61,741 bases of DNA, taken from Chitinispirillaceae bacterium. GTDB lineage: Bacteria; Fibrobacterota; Chitinivibrionia; Chitinivibrionales; Chitinispirillaceae. The DNA is taken from assembly GCA_016930275.1 (NCBI GenBank), contig JAFGHA010000215.1, positions 1 to 61,741 of the forward strand. The letters are read 5' to 3'. A program made the translations under genes and the position numbers. Of the stretch, positions 18,372 to 27,258 are shown in pieces (the stretch's first letter is position 1; every line of letters starts with the position of its first letter). Under the pieces are notes generated by a model that was given only the letters and a program-made list of their open reading frames with translations, did not search any database and was not told the origin of the DNA.

Positions 18372-19004
18372 TCATTGCCCTATTTTATACTTCTTCCTGA
18401 ACGAACGTTTACACGGTGCGCACAGATGTGCCCACTGTTCATCGAGAATTCTTATGGTTCCTTTGTAATTTGCCATCACGCACAGCCGCCAGTTGCAGTG
18501 ATACAATCCGAACGTATGCCCCAGCTCATGGATGATAATCCGTTTCAACCTGGGTTCAAACAGGTCTGTTTTTCCATCCCGCTTCAACCGGAAGGTTGAC
18601 ACCACACAGGAATATCCTCCGATATTACCTAATCCGAAAATACCCCAATCCTCTATCGCTCCTTTGGTGGTCGAAATATCCTTGTCGGTAAATCCGACGA
18701 CACGATAATACTTCCCGTCATTGATGCTGTCCAGAAAATCGAGGAGTTTCTCCGCCCGGTATCGCCCCCGCGGCGGATAAAAAGCCGATTCCGGCAATGG
18801 AACCGGTTTCCGGATCACCACTTCGGCCGCATGATATTCCCGGACGACCGCTTCGAGAACCGGAAGCAACTGCAGAGTGTCAACGTTACCGAAAGGCTGA
18901 ACGGCAATGGAGATTTCAGTAAAACCTGAGACGTGAAAACGGAAAAACAGGAGAAGAAAAAGAAATGATTTCAGTCGGCGGGTTTGTTTTCGCATGTTGA
19001 TCAT
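18372..19004 (-). CDS. Exported archaemetzincin-type zinc protease (peptidase M54)
   Basis: The 210-residue protein contains HELGHTFGLYHC, the metzincin HExxHxxGxxH zinc site extended by the Cys typical of archaemetzincins, then CVM (Met-turn) and later CAPC, completing the HC-xxxx-CVM...CxxC pattern that binds a structural zinc. Unlike most archaemetzincins it starts with a basic stretch and a hydrophobic segment (SFLFLLLFFRF), so it is probably exported to the periplasm or membrane anchored. The catalytic Glu is present. ATG codons at 19004 and 18995 are both possible. Tail-to-tail spacing with the EAL gene is only 9 bases. Confidence 0.88.
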   Translation of the reverse strand: MINMRKQTRRLKSFLFLLLFFRFHVSGFTEISIAVQPFGNVDTLQLLPVLEAVVREYHAAEVVIRKPVPLPESAFYPPRGRYRAEKLLDFLDSINDGKYYRVVGFTDKDISTTKGAIEDWGIFGLGNIGGYSCVVSTFRLKRDGKTDLFEPRLKRIIIHELGHTFGLYHCNWRLCVMANYKGTIRILDEQWAHLCAPCKRSFRKKYKIGQ

Positions 19005-19281
19005 GATGCTTGCCGGTTTCCGCGAATCGTACCGATGATTACCGAAGTGAGGCGGAGTTCCTCTGTAGTGAACGTTTTCAATTGATGAAATGTTACACTG
19101 AACAGGTTCTGTTCAGAATTGATAAAATTCGAACACTGAGATTCTCGAAGCGATGCATGGTGTCGATCGAAGTGTGACCGGATTTTATCTTACAACGTGT
19201 CATTTCGATCCCGCTTGGCCGGATCAATGACTGTTTATCCTGAAACCATATCGTTATGGACAGGAACATGAAAAGTTCCGA

Positions 19282-20055
19282 TCAAACCCGACTCGGCAAA
19301 AACAGTTCCGAAGCGACGGAATAAGCATCCTTCGCAACCTGCTCAACCGGAACACCACGCAGCCCCGCAACCGTCTCCACCACCTGCACCATGGTACGGG
19401 GTTCATTGTTACCCTCATGCCCGTCGGGAGGAATATCCGGGCTGTCGGTCTCGAACAGCAGGTGTTCCCTGTTTACTTTCACCACCGCTTCACGCGCACG
19501 ACGGTTGCGTTCATAGGTGATGGAGCCCGAAAACGAGAGCAGCAGGCCATGCCGCTGCAGTTCCTCAACCAGTTCGACCGGACCGCTGTACGAATGAATG
19601 ACACCGTTTCGCGCTATTCCCGGCTCCCGGCGCAGCAGTTCCATGAGACTCCCCCACGCTCTTCGGCAGTGGATTGACACCGGGCGCCCGAGTTGACGCG
19701 CGAGGATAAGCTGACGATAGAAGATCTCCATCTGTTCATCGTCGTTTCGTTCTTCCAGCACATGATCAAGACCGATCTCTCCCACTGCGACTTCGGGATG
19801 ATCGCGCAGCAGATGCTCAAGGCGTTCGTTCCACCCGCCGCGAACTGCGCCGATATGCCACGGGTGAATACCCAGCGCCGGGATGACGCATTCATACCGG
19901 TATGCGAGATCGATGACCGCACCCCAGTCATCTTCGCTGCTGCCGCAGCAGAGCATATACCTGACCCCTGCGGTGGCGGCGCGTGTGACGACGGCATCGA
20001 CCTCCGGCAGGAGTCGTTCATCCTGCAGATGACAATGGGTATCAAACAGGCGCAT
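19282..20055 (-). CDS. TatD-family metal-dependent hydrolase
   Basis: The 257-residue protein has the metal ligands and motifs of the TatD DNase family: DTHCHLQD at the start, GIHPWH, GEIGLDH, SIHCRRAW, VIHSYSG and ETDSPDIPP. Family members are Mg-dependent 3'-5' exonucleases or deoxyribonucleases. Length is normal. The start overlaps the end of the DUF975 gene by 14 bases, indicating an operon with translational coupling, though the two products have no known functional link. Confidence 0.93.
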   Translation of the reverse strand: MRLFDTHCHLQDERLLPEVDAVVTRAATAGVRYMLCCGSSEDDWGAVIDLAYRYECVIPALGIHPWHIGAVRGGWNERLEHLLRDHPEVAVGEIGLDHVLEERNDDEQMEIFYRQLILARQLGRPVSIHCRRAWGSLMELLRREPGIARNGVIHSYSGPVELVEELQRHGLLLSFSGSITYERNRRAREAVVKVNREHLLFETDSPDIPPDGHEGNNEPRTMVQVVETVAGLRGVPVEQVAKDAYSVASELFLPSRV

Positions 20056-20692
20056 CCGGAGTGACTCCGTCGGTCGGCAGGGTTCGCACCTGCCCGTCGG
20101 TGGAAGAAGCTACCGCTGCATTATCAAGCAGGTCCTGGTAAAAATGGGCAAAGCTGGCCATCATATACGGCCCGATCCACAGGAACCCGATCCCGGCGGT
20201 AACGAATCCCAGAAGGATCCATGCCCAGAACCGGCATGATAAATAGAACAGTTTCCACTTATGACCCATCATCATCTGCTTGCTTTTACGTATCGCCTCC
20301 AGCGGGCCGATAGCAGGATTATCGGCGATGATGAACCAGGTAAGTGAATACGACATCGCGGCGATAATACCGGGAACGATCAGGAGCAGCAGCCATAGAA
20401 TGACAAAGATGATCATCAGAACATACGCACCGAGTGCCGTCAGAAAATTATTGAATCCCTCGAACAGCATGCCGAATGTGATATTCTTCCTTCGAATAAG
20501 CGACAGGAAGAATATCTGATAGCCGAGAGCCATGGGACCACCGATAATAAAACCGGCTATCTTTATGAACTTAGGTGAGCCGGCGATCGCCGTTATCAGA
20601 AAGTACACCAGCGTTACTCCGACGACTATCCCCCAGTTTCCTTTGAGTGATTCACGGGCTCTGGTCATGAGCGTTTGATTTTCGGTCAGCAT
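20042..20692 (-). CDS. DUF975-family membrane protein
   Basis: The 216-residue protein contains about five hydrophobic segments and the DUF975 hallmarks: an N-terminal ARESLKGNWG helix preceding the first span, a central LLLLIVPGIIAAMSYS span, and ADNPAIGPLEAIRKSKQMMMGHKWKLF after it. The function of this family is unknown. It is an inner-membrane protein. AAAGGAG upstream of the ATG supports the start. It is the first gene of the pair with tatD. Confidence 0.88.
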   Translation of the reverse strand: MLTENQTLMTRARESLKGNWGIVVGVTLVYFLITAIAGSPKFIKIAGFIIGGPMALGYQIFFLSLIRRKNITFGMLFEGFNNFLTALGAYVLMIIFVILWLLLLIVPGIIAAMSYSLTWFIIADNPAIGPLEAIRKSKQMMMGHKWKLFYLSCRFWAWILLGFVTAGIGFLWIGPYMMASFAHFYQDLLDNAAVASSTDGQVRTLPTDGVTPDAPV

Positions 20693-21004
20693 GGCAACTC
20701 CTTTGTTGAAGTGTGACGGGCAGAAAAGGTGTTATTTTGCTTTTAACAACCGGTTGTTCTATTTTTCCGGTATCGTCGAAGCACCGCAGGACTTTAATGG
20801 CCAAACAACTTTCCATATACTCACGGACACTGATCCCGTCCCTCCTGGCAGGAGGATCGAAGTGACCGATACCTTTCACCGACTTCTCATCTCGTCCGGC
20901 AGGTGCCGTGCGGAATCAGTGAAACCGGCAATAGCAACCATCTCTTCACGACCCCTCCGCAGTAGTAATATACCTTCGACCACTCCAACCGGTAACAGCT
21001 CTCC
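20693..21004. other. Divergent intergenic region, DUF975 / asparagine synthetase
   Basis: This 312-base spacer must hold promoters for both directions. An open frame covering it on the plus strand has no family resemblance and runs into the asnB start, so I do not call it. No Shine-Dalgarno is visible before the asnB ATG, where TCTCC precedes it instead. Confidence 0.35.
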
Positions 21005-22882
21005 ATGTGCGGTATAACCGGTGTGCTCGGATCCCCTGTTCCGGATCGTGAACAGGTCGAAAAAGCGGCCCGTCTGCAGGATCACCGCGGTCCCGACTTT
21101 TTCAACAGCGCTGCCGGCGAGGGCTACTGTTTCTGTCACAACCGGCTCAGCGTCATCGATCTTTCCAGCCGTTCCAACCAGCCCGTGGAAGATAAAAACG
21201 GCATACTGGTCTTCAACGGTGAAATTTACAATTTCAAATCGCTGAGCGCATCCCTGCCGGGCGCTCCGTCTTCGTCCTCCGACACGCTTACCCTTTTTTC
21301 CCTTCTCGAACACGAAGGACCGGCAATCATTCCGCAGCTCAACGGCATGTTCGCCTTCGCCTGGTACGATAAACGGCAACGTACTCTTCTCCTCGCCCGC
21401 GACCGCACCGGTATCAAACCGCTCTATTATGCGTCGTACGGGAACCGTTTTTTCTTCTCTTCGGAGATTAAAACGCTTCTCGCGCTTCTGGAAACCACTG
21501 CCGTTTACTCCCGTGCCGACGACCTTGACCCGGAATATATCGCCGACATCGTCGCGTTCGGTCATGGGCAACAGCTGCGCACGCCGTTCCGCGTTATCCG
21601 CGAACTCCCGCCGGGCACGACGCTTACCGTTCGATCGGCTGATCTGTCAACCGAAGCGGCAACCTGGTTTTCCATTCCCGATACGATCTCCCTTGCAACC
21701 GCATCGTTTCCGCGACAGGGAACCGATGCCGCACCCGTCGCACGGCTGGATACGCTCCTGAACGATTCGGTGAAACTGCACCTTATCGCCGACGCCCCGA
21801 TCGGTATTCTCTGCAGCGGCGGTATCGATTCGAGCCTGATCACCGCCATCGCGGCGAAAAACGGTGCGAACGTGAGCATCTATCATGCAACGGTAAAGGA
21901 CGGCCCGGGGGAACTCGCCTACGCGAAAATGGTGGCAGACCGATATAAACTCGATCTGCATACGGTATACATTGATGCCCCGGTCTGGCTCGAATCGCTC
22001 GCCGACGCCGTCTATCACCTTGACGCCCCGATATACCATCCGAGTGACATATCACTTTATACGGTCTCGCGACTCGCGCATGAACACGGCGTGAAAGCGC
22101 TGCTCTGCGGAGAAGGTGCCGACGAACTCTTCGGTGGATACGGCTGGCACTCACTGTTCGCCGCCACCTGGAAACGTCATGCGCAGACAAGCCGTCTCTC
22201 GCGTCTGATCGACACCGCTTACCGCGCATTCAAACGATTCCGTTTCAGCGATTATTTCACCCGCGAGGAACTGCTGTACTATACCGACGCCTATCTTCCG
22301 TATTCGAACAGTAACGTTCCGCTTTTCGCGAAACGCGGCGCACTTCTGCGCGGCGCAGCCGGAAAGCCGTCAACCGACTCGCTTCTTGCGGCCTATACCG
22401 GTCGTGACGGTTTCCCGGAACTCGCCGCGTTCATCACTTCGAACCTCTACGGTCACCTTTCGACCCTGCTGCAGCGCAACGACCGGATGTGCATGAAGGC
22501 CAGCATCGAATCGCGGGTACCGTTCCTCGAAAACGGTCTTATCGATTTCGCACTCCGTCTCGACACTTCATGGAAACTCCGTGGTCGCACCGGTAAATAT
22601 ATCCTGAAAAAGTGTGCCGAAACGTATCTTCCGAAACCGGTTATCTACCGGAAGAAAGCGGGATTCCCGGTGCCGTGGCAATCGTACACGAAACAGATTC
22701 CGGATACGCTGTTCAGGAACGGATTCATGAGTGAATACTTCCATATGTCGGAAAACGCGTTGCTGCAGTGGGCAAAACCCGATGTGGACCTGCTCTATAC
22801 CGCGGTCGCGCTTGAGGTCTGGGGAAGGATTGTTGTCGGCGGGCAATCCGTTGAACAGGTGAAACATCTTCTGAGGAGATAA
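21005..22882 (+). CDS. asnB: Asparagine synthase (glutamine-hydrolysing)
   Basis: The 625-residue protein starts MCGITG, placing the catalytic Cys2 of the class II glutaminase domain at the mature N-terminus, and has HRGPD and FNGEIYN of that domain. The synthetase half carries the PPi-loop SGGIDSS near residue 271 and GEGADELFGGY. It makes asparagine from aspartate with glutamine-derived ammonia, or amidates a related acid substrate as such enzymes do in surface-glycan or peptide clusters. The start is fixed by the Cys2 requirement. It is followed after one base by a second member of the family. Confidence 0.94.
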   Translation: MCGITGVLGSPVPDREQVEKAARLQDHRGPDFFNSAAGEGYCFCHNRLSVIDLSSRSNQPVEDKNGILVFNGEIYNFKSLSASLPGAPSSSSDTLTLFSLLEHEGPAIIPQLNGMFAFAWYDKRQRTLLLARDRTGIKPLYYASYGNRFFFSSEIKTLLALLETTAVYSRADDLDPEYIADIVAFGHGQQLRTPFRVIRELPPGTTLTVRSADLSTEAATWFSIPDTISLATASFPRQGTDAAPVARLDTLLNDSVKLHLIADAPIGILCSGGIDSSLITAIAAKNGANVSIYHATVKDGPGELAYAKMVADRYKLDLHTVYIDAPVWLESLADAVYHLDAPIYHPSDISLYTVSRLAHEHGVKALLCGEGADELFGGYGWHSLFAATWKRHAQTSRLSRLIDTAYRAFKRFRFSDYFTREELLYYTDAYLPYSNSNVPLFAKRGALLRGAAGKPSTDSLLAAYTGRDGFPELAAFITSNLYGHLSTLLQRNDRMCMKASIESRVPFLENGLIDFALRLDTSWKLRGRTGKYILKKCAETYLPKPVIYRKKAGFPVPWQSYTKQIPDTLFRNGFMSEYFHMSENALLQWAKPDVDLLYTAVALEVWGRIVVGGQSVEQVKHLLRR

Positions 22883-22883
22883 T

Positions 22884-24527
22884 ATGCCCGGATTGTGCGG
22901 CTGCACGGTATCACTTCTCGAGCGTGGAACGTCCTCCTCGGAGGTCGTTTCCCGGATGGCGTCATCGCTTGTCTACCGCCCGTACCATATGATCGGGAAA
23001 TCGTTTACCGATGACTGCATCGCCGCGTCATCCGTATTCCTCTCCCCCTGCAATCATGTCACCCAGCTGTATACCGGTCACAAGGCGATTGTCTGGATCG
23101 ACGGAGAGCGTTATTCCGATGCGTCCTCCCCGACCTGTTCATTTTCCGAGGAACTCCATGATGCCTACGCGGATGGAAAGCTCGTTCCGTTTCTCCACTC
23201 TGTCGATGCGATCTTTTCAGCAGTCATTTACGATCCGTTCAACCGGCAACTGCATTTTATCAGCGACCGTTTCGGACTGCGGCAACTGTACCTCTGTGTC
23301 ACTCCCGCCGGAATCGCCTGGGCAACGGAAATAAAGGCATTCCGGCAGATTCCGTCACTGAATCTGGCAACCGATCATGAAGCGGTCGATGATTTTTTAT
23401 CGGTCGGCCATTTTACCGGAAGCCGCACCTGGTTCAGGGAAGTCGAACTCATCGACCCTGCCGTGCTGATTACCGCCGACTGTCACTCTTCCGCGATCCG
23501 GACAACCACCTGGTGGCGTCCCGATAATCCGCCGCCACTCGACGATGCTCCCGACAGTGCCGCCACGATCGAAAGAATCGCCGAAGTATTTAAAAAAGCG
23601 GTTCGTAAACGGTGCAGGCAGGGTGAGAAAGTCGGTATCGGCCTGAGCGGAGGCCTTGACTCACGAGCTATTTTCGCCGCGCTCCCCGATGTGTTCGAAC
23701 CGGTTCCGGCGATCACCTTCGGCAGGCCGGGATGCCCGGATATCACGATCGCCCGGCAGGTTGCCGCGTTGCGGCCTACCAATCATGTGGTGCATGAAAT
23801 CACCGCCGGTAACTGGCTCAACAACCGGCTCGAAGGTATCCGTCTCACCGACGGGCAGTTCAACATGCTGCATATGCACGGGATCGAACATATCAACGAG
23901 ATGCGGAATGTCTACACGATAGAATTGAACGGATTTCTCGGCGACGCGCTCCTCGGCGGAGCGTACGCCGGCCATCCCGACGGTGAATATGCCAATTTCC
24001 TCAACCGTGGACGCAGGTTCATCGGAGCGGGGCTCTACCTCGGCAATCTCTCCTATCATACCCGTCTGCCGTTTTTCGACAAGGATCTGATCGAATTGAC
24101 CCTTGCGATTCCGGTACGATTCAGAAAACATTCGTCGCTCTATAATAAAATGCTGGTTCACGCTTTCCCGGAGTACTTTACCACGATCCCGTGGCAGAAA
24201 ACGGGTCTCCCCATTTCGCGAAACTCCCCGATTGATAAAATGATAGCTATCGCCCGCAAAGGTTTGGGCAGACTGGAGAACACCCTTCCCTTCCTTCATG
24301 ACCGCCGGGACTTTTTCGATTACGGTGCATGGATACGTCTCAAACCGGCGCGCTCGCTTTTTCAGGATGCCCTGACCGCGGAACATTCTCCGCTGTTTTC
24401 CTTTGTCGACAAGAGCAAAGTGCAGACAACCCTGACGAACCACTTCAACGGGATCGATAATTCGGAACTGCTGGGGAGGTATCTGACGGTTGACGTGTGG
24501 TTGCGGAAGTATTTCGAGAAGATGTGA
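22884..24527 (+). CDS. Asparagine synthase-related protein lacking the N-terminal Cys
   Basis: The 547-residue protein has the same two-domain layout as its neighbour but begins MPGLCGC, so the nucleophile position 2 is Pro and the glutaminase active site cannot form normally. HRGPD is not recognisable either. The synthetase half keeps the PPi loop SGGLDSR near residue 255 and has SDRFGLRQLY earlier. It may amidate a substrate with free ammonia or rely on the glutaminase of the upstream AsnB. The start lies one base after the asnB stop, with GAGGAG in the end of that gene, so the two are co-translated. Confidence 0.88.
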   Translation: MPGLCGCTVSLLERGTSSSEVVSRMASSLVYRPYHMIGKSFTDDCIAASSVFLSPCNHVTQLYTGHKAIVWIDGERYSDASSPTCSFSEELHDAYADGKLVPFLHSVDAIFSAVIYDPFNRQLHFISDRFGLRQLYLCVTPAGIAWATEIKAFRQIPSLNLATDHEAVDDFLSVGHFTGSRTWFREVELIDPAVLITADCHSSAIRTTTWWRPDNPPPLDDAPDSAATIERIAEVFKKAVRKRCRQGEKVGIGLSGGLDSRAIFAALPDVFEPVPAITFGRPGCPDITIARQVAALRPTNHVVHEITAGNWLNNRLEGIRLTDGQFNMLHMHGIEHINEMRNVYTIELNGFLGDALLGGAYAGHPDGEYANFLNRGRRFIGAGLYLGNLSYHTRLPFFDKDLIELTLAIPVRFRKHSSLYNKMLVHAFPEYFTTIPWQKTGLPISRNSPIDKMIAIARKGLGRLENTLPFLHDRRDFFDYGAWIRLKPARSLFQDALTAEHSPLFSFVDKSKVQTTLTNHFNGIDNSELLGRYLTVDVWLRKYFEKM

Positions 24528-24651
24528 TCTCTCCCCCTGCTTCTCTCCCGAAGAGAGCAGGAAATTGATAAAGCATGAAGTGATAACAGCATGTTCGTCA
24601 TTCCTCTGTTTACAGTTGTAAAATTGATGGTCCGAGAGTGGCATCCCTCGG

Positions 24652-24753
24652 GGAACGGTAGTCCTTGAGATAAATGTCTTCGTATCTGACGGTACGCCAC
24701 AGACGTTCCACGAACACATTGTCCAGAGCTCGCCCCTTGCCGTCCATGCTGAC
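24652..24753 (-). mobile_element. IS3-family transposase relic
   Basis: On the minus strand about 34 codons encode MDGKGRALDNVFVERLWRTV followed by RYEDIYLKDYR, the highly conserved C-terminal part of the IS3-group OrfB DDE transposase (the E of the triad lies in VFVERLW). The flanking frame does not continue the family on either side, and no terminal inverted repeats were found, so it is a fragment. It lies between the asparagine synthetase pair and the polysaccharide-degradation genes. Confidence 0.85.
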
Positions 24754-25101
24754 TTTCGTTCCGGCCTGCACCCCACGGTTTCGACTCTGTCCCGGAAGTA
24801 TATTCGATGTTTTTTTCAACTCAGTTTCCCGATAACCGGCATCGGTACACCCACCGAATTTCCGCTCGACATTTCCCGAAACACCGGCATGCGCGATCCG
24901 GATTCTGAAAAGGAGCAGCGTTGCCATAATCCGGAATTTGACACCACGGTGAAAATTTAACCTATATTATACACTGTTATCTGAACCGGACGATTCAGGT
25001 AATGTTAGAGCCGGGCAGTTCAGATACTGCTCCGAACCGCAGAACAATTCGGCAACCATACAAATGCTTCGTAGCTTTCTTGAGGATAAGGGGAGAGAAC
25101 A
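24754..25101. other. Intergenic region upstream of the GH10 gene
   Basis: No coding frame is supported here beyond the adjoining transposase relic. The last 15 bases hold a good ribosome binding site (AGGGGAGAG) for the GH10 start, and an A/T-rich stretch near 24955-24985 (TATATTATACAC) could be its promoter; this is not established. Confidence 0.35.
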
Positions 25102-26631
25102 ATGAAACACCTTCTGCATGAACGTACTATCCGCTTACTGCTGCTGTTCGTTATGACCTGTTTTTTTAAAGAGATTACCGCCGGTTCATCCGCCGAAGAC
25201 TATGATTACAGCCACCGGAAACGTGATTGTGAAGTCAAAATTCTTTCTCCCGGAGGAGCGCCGCTTCCCGGGCTTCTGATCGGTATTGCACAGATAAAAA
25301 ACGATTTCGTATTCGGGGGCACGATTCGTACCGAGGGATTCGATTCCCTTGGCGATGATTACGGACAGGCGTTCCTGAATTACTTCGACATCGCCACTCC
25401 CGAAAACGTGATGAAATGGGAACAGGTGATGCATTGTTCCGAAAAGTGCGATCCCGTTTTTTCCCGGGCGGATTCACTTATCAACTGGCTGCTTGAAAGA
25501 AAAATCCCCATCCGTGGCCGTAACCTTTTCAGCAATGAAAAGGAAGACCTGCTTCCCGAATGGACACGCGATCTCGAAACCGACGCATTCAAACAGGCCA
25601 TGCAGGAACGTATCGATACCGCGATGAGCCATTTCGGCGGAAAAGTTACCCAGTGGGATCTCATTGATGAAATATGTCACGGAGAGGACGGTTCATTGCC
25701 GGAAAGCGGCATGCTGCAAACGAAAAGCGGTGATCCGGATATTTTCGGCTGGATACTGGATGAGGCCCGTAAAAAAGATTCTGTCGCTCAATTTGTCATC
25801 AACGACTACGATCTGATCACCTCAAGTGACCGGACTACCGCCGACAAATATACAGCAATTCTTGAATCGCTTGCCGGCAGGTTTGACCTCATCGGCGCCA
25901 GGGGTCATTTCAATGATACTATGGATAAAAGCATCTTCGAAGCGAACATCAACTATCTTACGGAACAGCTCGAAAAACCGGTAATGCTCACCGATGTTGA
26001 TTTCAGTCTGGACACCGGTGAGGCTGCGGATAAAATTGAGGAGTTGATGCGTACCTGTTTCGCCAACCCGAATGTCGGAGGACTTATCATGGGGGGATGG
26101 TGCGAACGGTATATGCGGAGCAACGATCTCACCAGTTATTTCGTCGACTCCCTGAACAACGAAACCCCCGTCGGTAAACGCTGGCGCGAAGTTCGGGACG
26201 AATTGAAAACCGTGACAAGCGGTAACACCGACGATTCCGGAATGATCCGTTTCACCGGCTTTCAGGGTGAATATCAGATACTAATCAGCTGTGATTTCGA
26301 CACCTTCTACATTGAACCGGGAGAAGGCACAAAAACCATAGAAATTACCTATAATCCTGAACTCGCCGTTGATAATCCGTTCGCCGACCAGAAAATAACC
26401 GAAATCAGCATCAATGGAATTGCACTACCGGTCAAAGTACCCGCACGTTACAACGGGCAGTTGTTTCTGACTACCTACTCACTGTCGGGACAACGGATAT
26501 CCCGTTCTCCGGTGAATCCGGCAGGTGGCAAACAACCGGTGATTTCCCCTTCTCCATGCTGCCGGGTAGTACGGATCGAAACAGCCGGTCAGGTGCCGCT
26601 CTATACAGGAAAAATCATGGCGATTCGCTGA
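25102..26631 (+). CDS. Secreted GH10 (endo-xylanase-like) protein with altered nucleophile position and sorting-type tail
   Basis: The 509-residue protein has a signal peptide (LLLLFVMTCFF), a short N-terminal beta domain, then a GH10 TIM barrel: TPENVMKWEQ, IPIRGRNLF, WDLIDEI with the acid/base Glu at residue 190, and VINDYDL. The usual nucleophile motif TELD reads TDVD, placing Asp298 where Glu is expected, and the conserved Asn before the acid/base Glu is Asp. The C-terminal 90 residues (SINGIALPVKVP to YTGKIMAIR) look like a sorting domain. GH10 enzymes cleave xylan backbones; activity here is doubtful. A strong ribosome binding site supports the ATG. It opens the enzyme island. Confidence 0.85.
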   Translation: MKHLLHERTIRLLLLFVMTCFFKEITAGSSAEDYDYSHRKRDCEVKILSPGGAPLPGLLIGIAQIKNDFVFGGTIRTEGFDSLGDDYGQAFLNYFDIATPENVMKWEQVMHCSEKCDPVFSRADSLINWLLERKIPIRGRNLFSNEKEDLLPEWTRDLETDAFKQAMQERIDTAMSHFGGKVTQWDLIDEICHGEDGSLPESGMLQTKSGDPDIFGWILDEARKKDSVAQFVINDYDLITSSDRTTADKYTAILESLAGRFDLIGARGHFNDTMDKSIFEANINYLTEQLEKPVMLTDVDFSLDTGEAADKIEELMRTCFANPNVGGLIMGGWCERYMRSNDLTSYFVDSLNNETPVGKRWREVRDELKTVTSGNTDDSGMIRFTGFQGEYQILISCDFDTFYIEPGEGTKTIEITYNPELAVDNPFADQKITEISINGIALPVKVPARYNGQLFLTTYSLSGQRISRSPVNPAGGKQPVISPSPCCRVVRIETAGQVPLYTGKIMAIR

Positions 26632-27258
26632 TCGTTTTCACTTCTTTCCCGATTGGTTTCCGTAGGACGCTGTTCCGGTTTTTCGGTAGAATCGAAACCG
26701 TTAAAATCTTCTCAGGTTTCTTGCCGTATCGGGCAGCATTCAACTATCCCCAAGTTGTTTTTACAGCGCAGGGTATCCTTTCACCTGCAGTATTTTTTCA
26801 CTTGACCACTTCAAACGCGGTTACAGCAGCATACTAGTACAGCTGTCAATACATTTCCCGGAGGTGATGGCTCCGCTTCCATTGTACCGGTTTTACCTAA
26901 AACGCCTGGTAACAAACTCTTGTAGGGGTTTTGGCGCGCAGTACCCCCGTTTATAAAGTCATGATCCGATAATCAGTCCGTCGATCATGCGAAACCCGAG
27001 ATTATTCAACCACATCCATACTGATTGAGTGATTCCACATTGCACCACATAAAATTCTCAATAACGCACGCCAATTAAAAAATACGAAGCTTTCACGATA
27101 TATTAATAAAGATTACAAGTGAACACAGGCTACTGACCATCAGTGTTACCGGAATTTTCATAAACTGATTTTTTTTCTTCAAACAAGAATTTAACCGTTT
27201 TTATATGAAATCAACTATAAAAATGTCTGATAATCCACATCACACTATGGGAGGTAGT
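26632..27258. other. Intergenic region before the HzsA-like gene
   Basis: This 627-base spacer has no supported gene. The part from about 27050 to 27230 is A/T-rich compared with the surroundings and is the likely promoter area of the downstream gene. GGAGG at 27250-27254 is the ribosome binding site for the ATG at 27259. The open frame begins earlier, at 27205, but that stretch has no signal sequence or ribosome binding site. Confidence 0.4.

Noticed and set aside
20691-21017. Plus-strand frame running into asnB
   Set aside because: No ribosome binding site or family similarity; it lies in a divergent promoter region.
23661-24776. 371-codon minus-strand frame opposite the second asparagine synthetase
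   Set aside because: It is the antisense of a conserved gene and only its outer end touches intergenic DNA; no motif is present.
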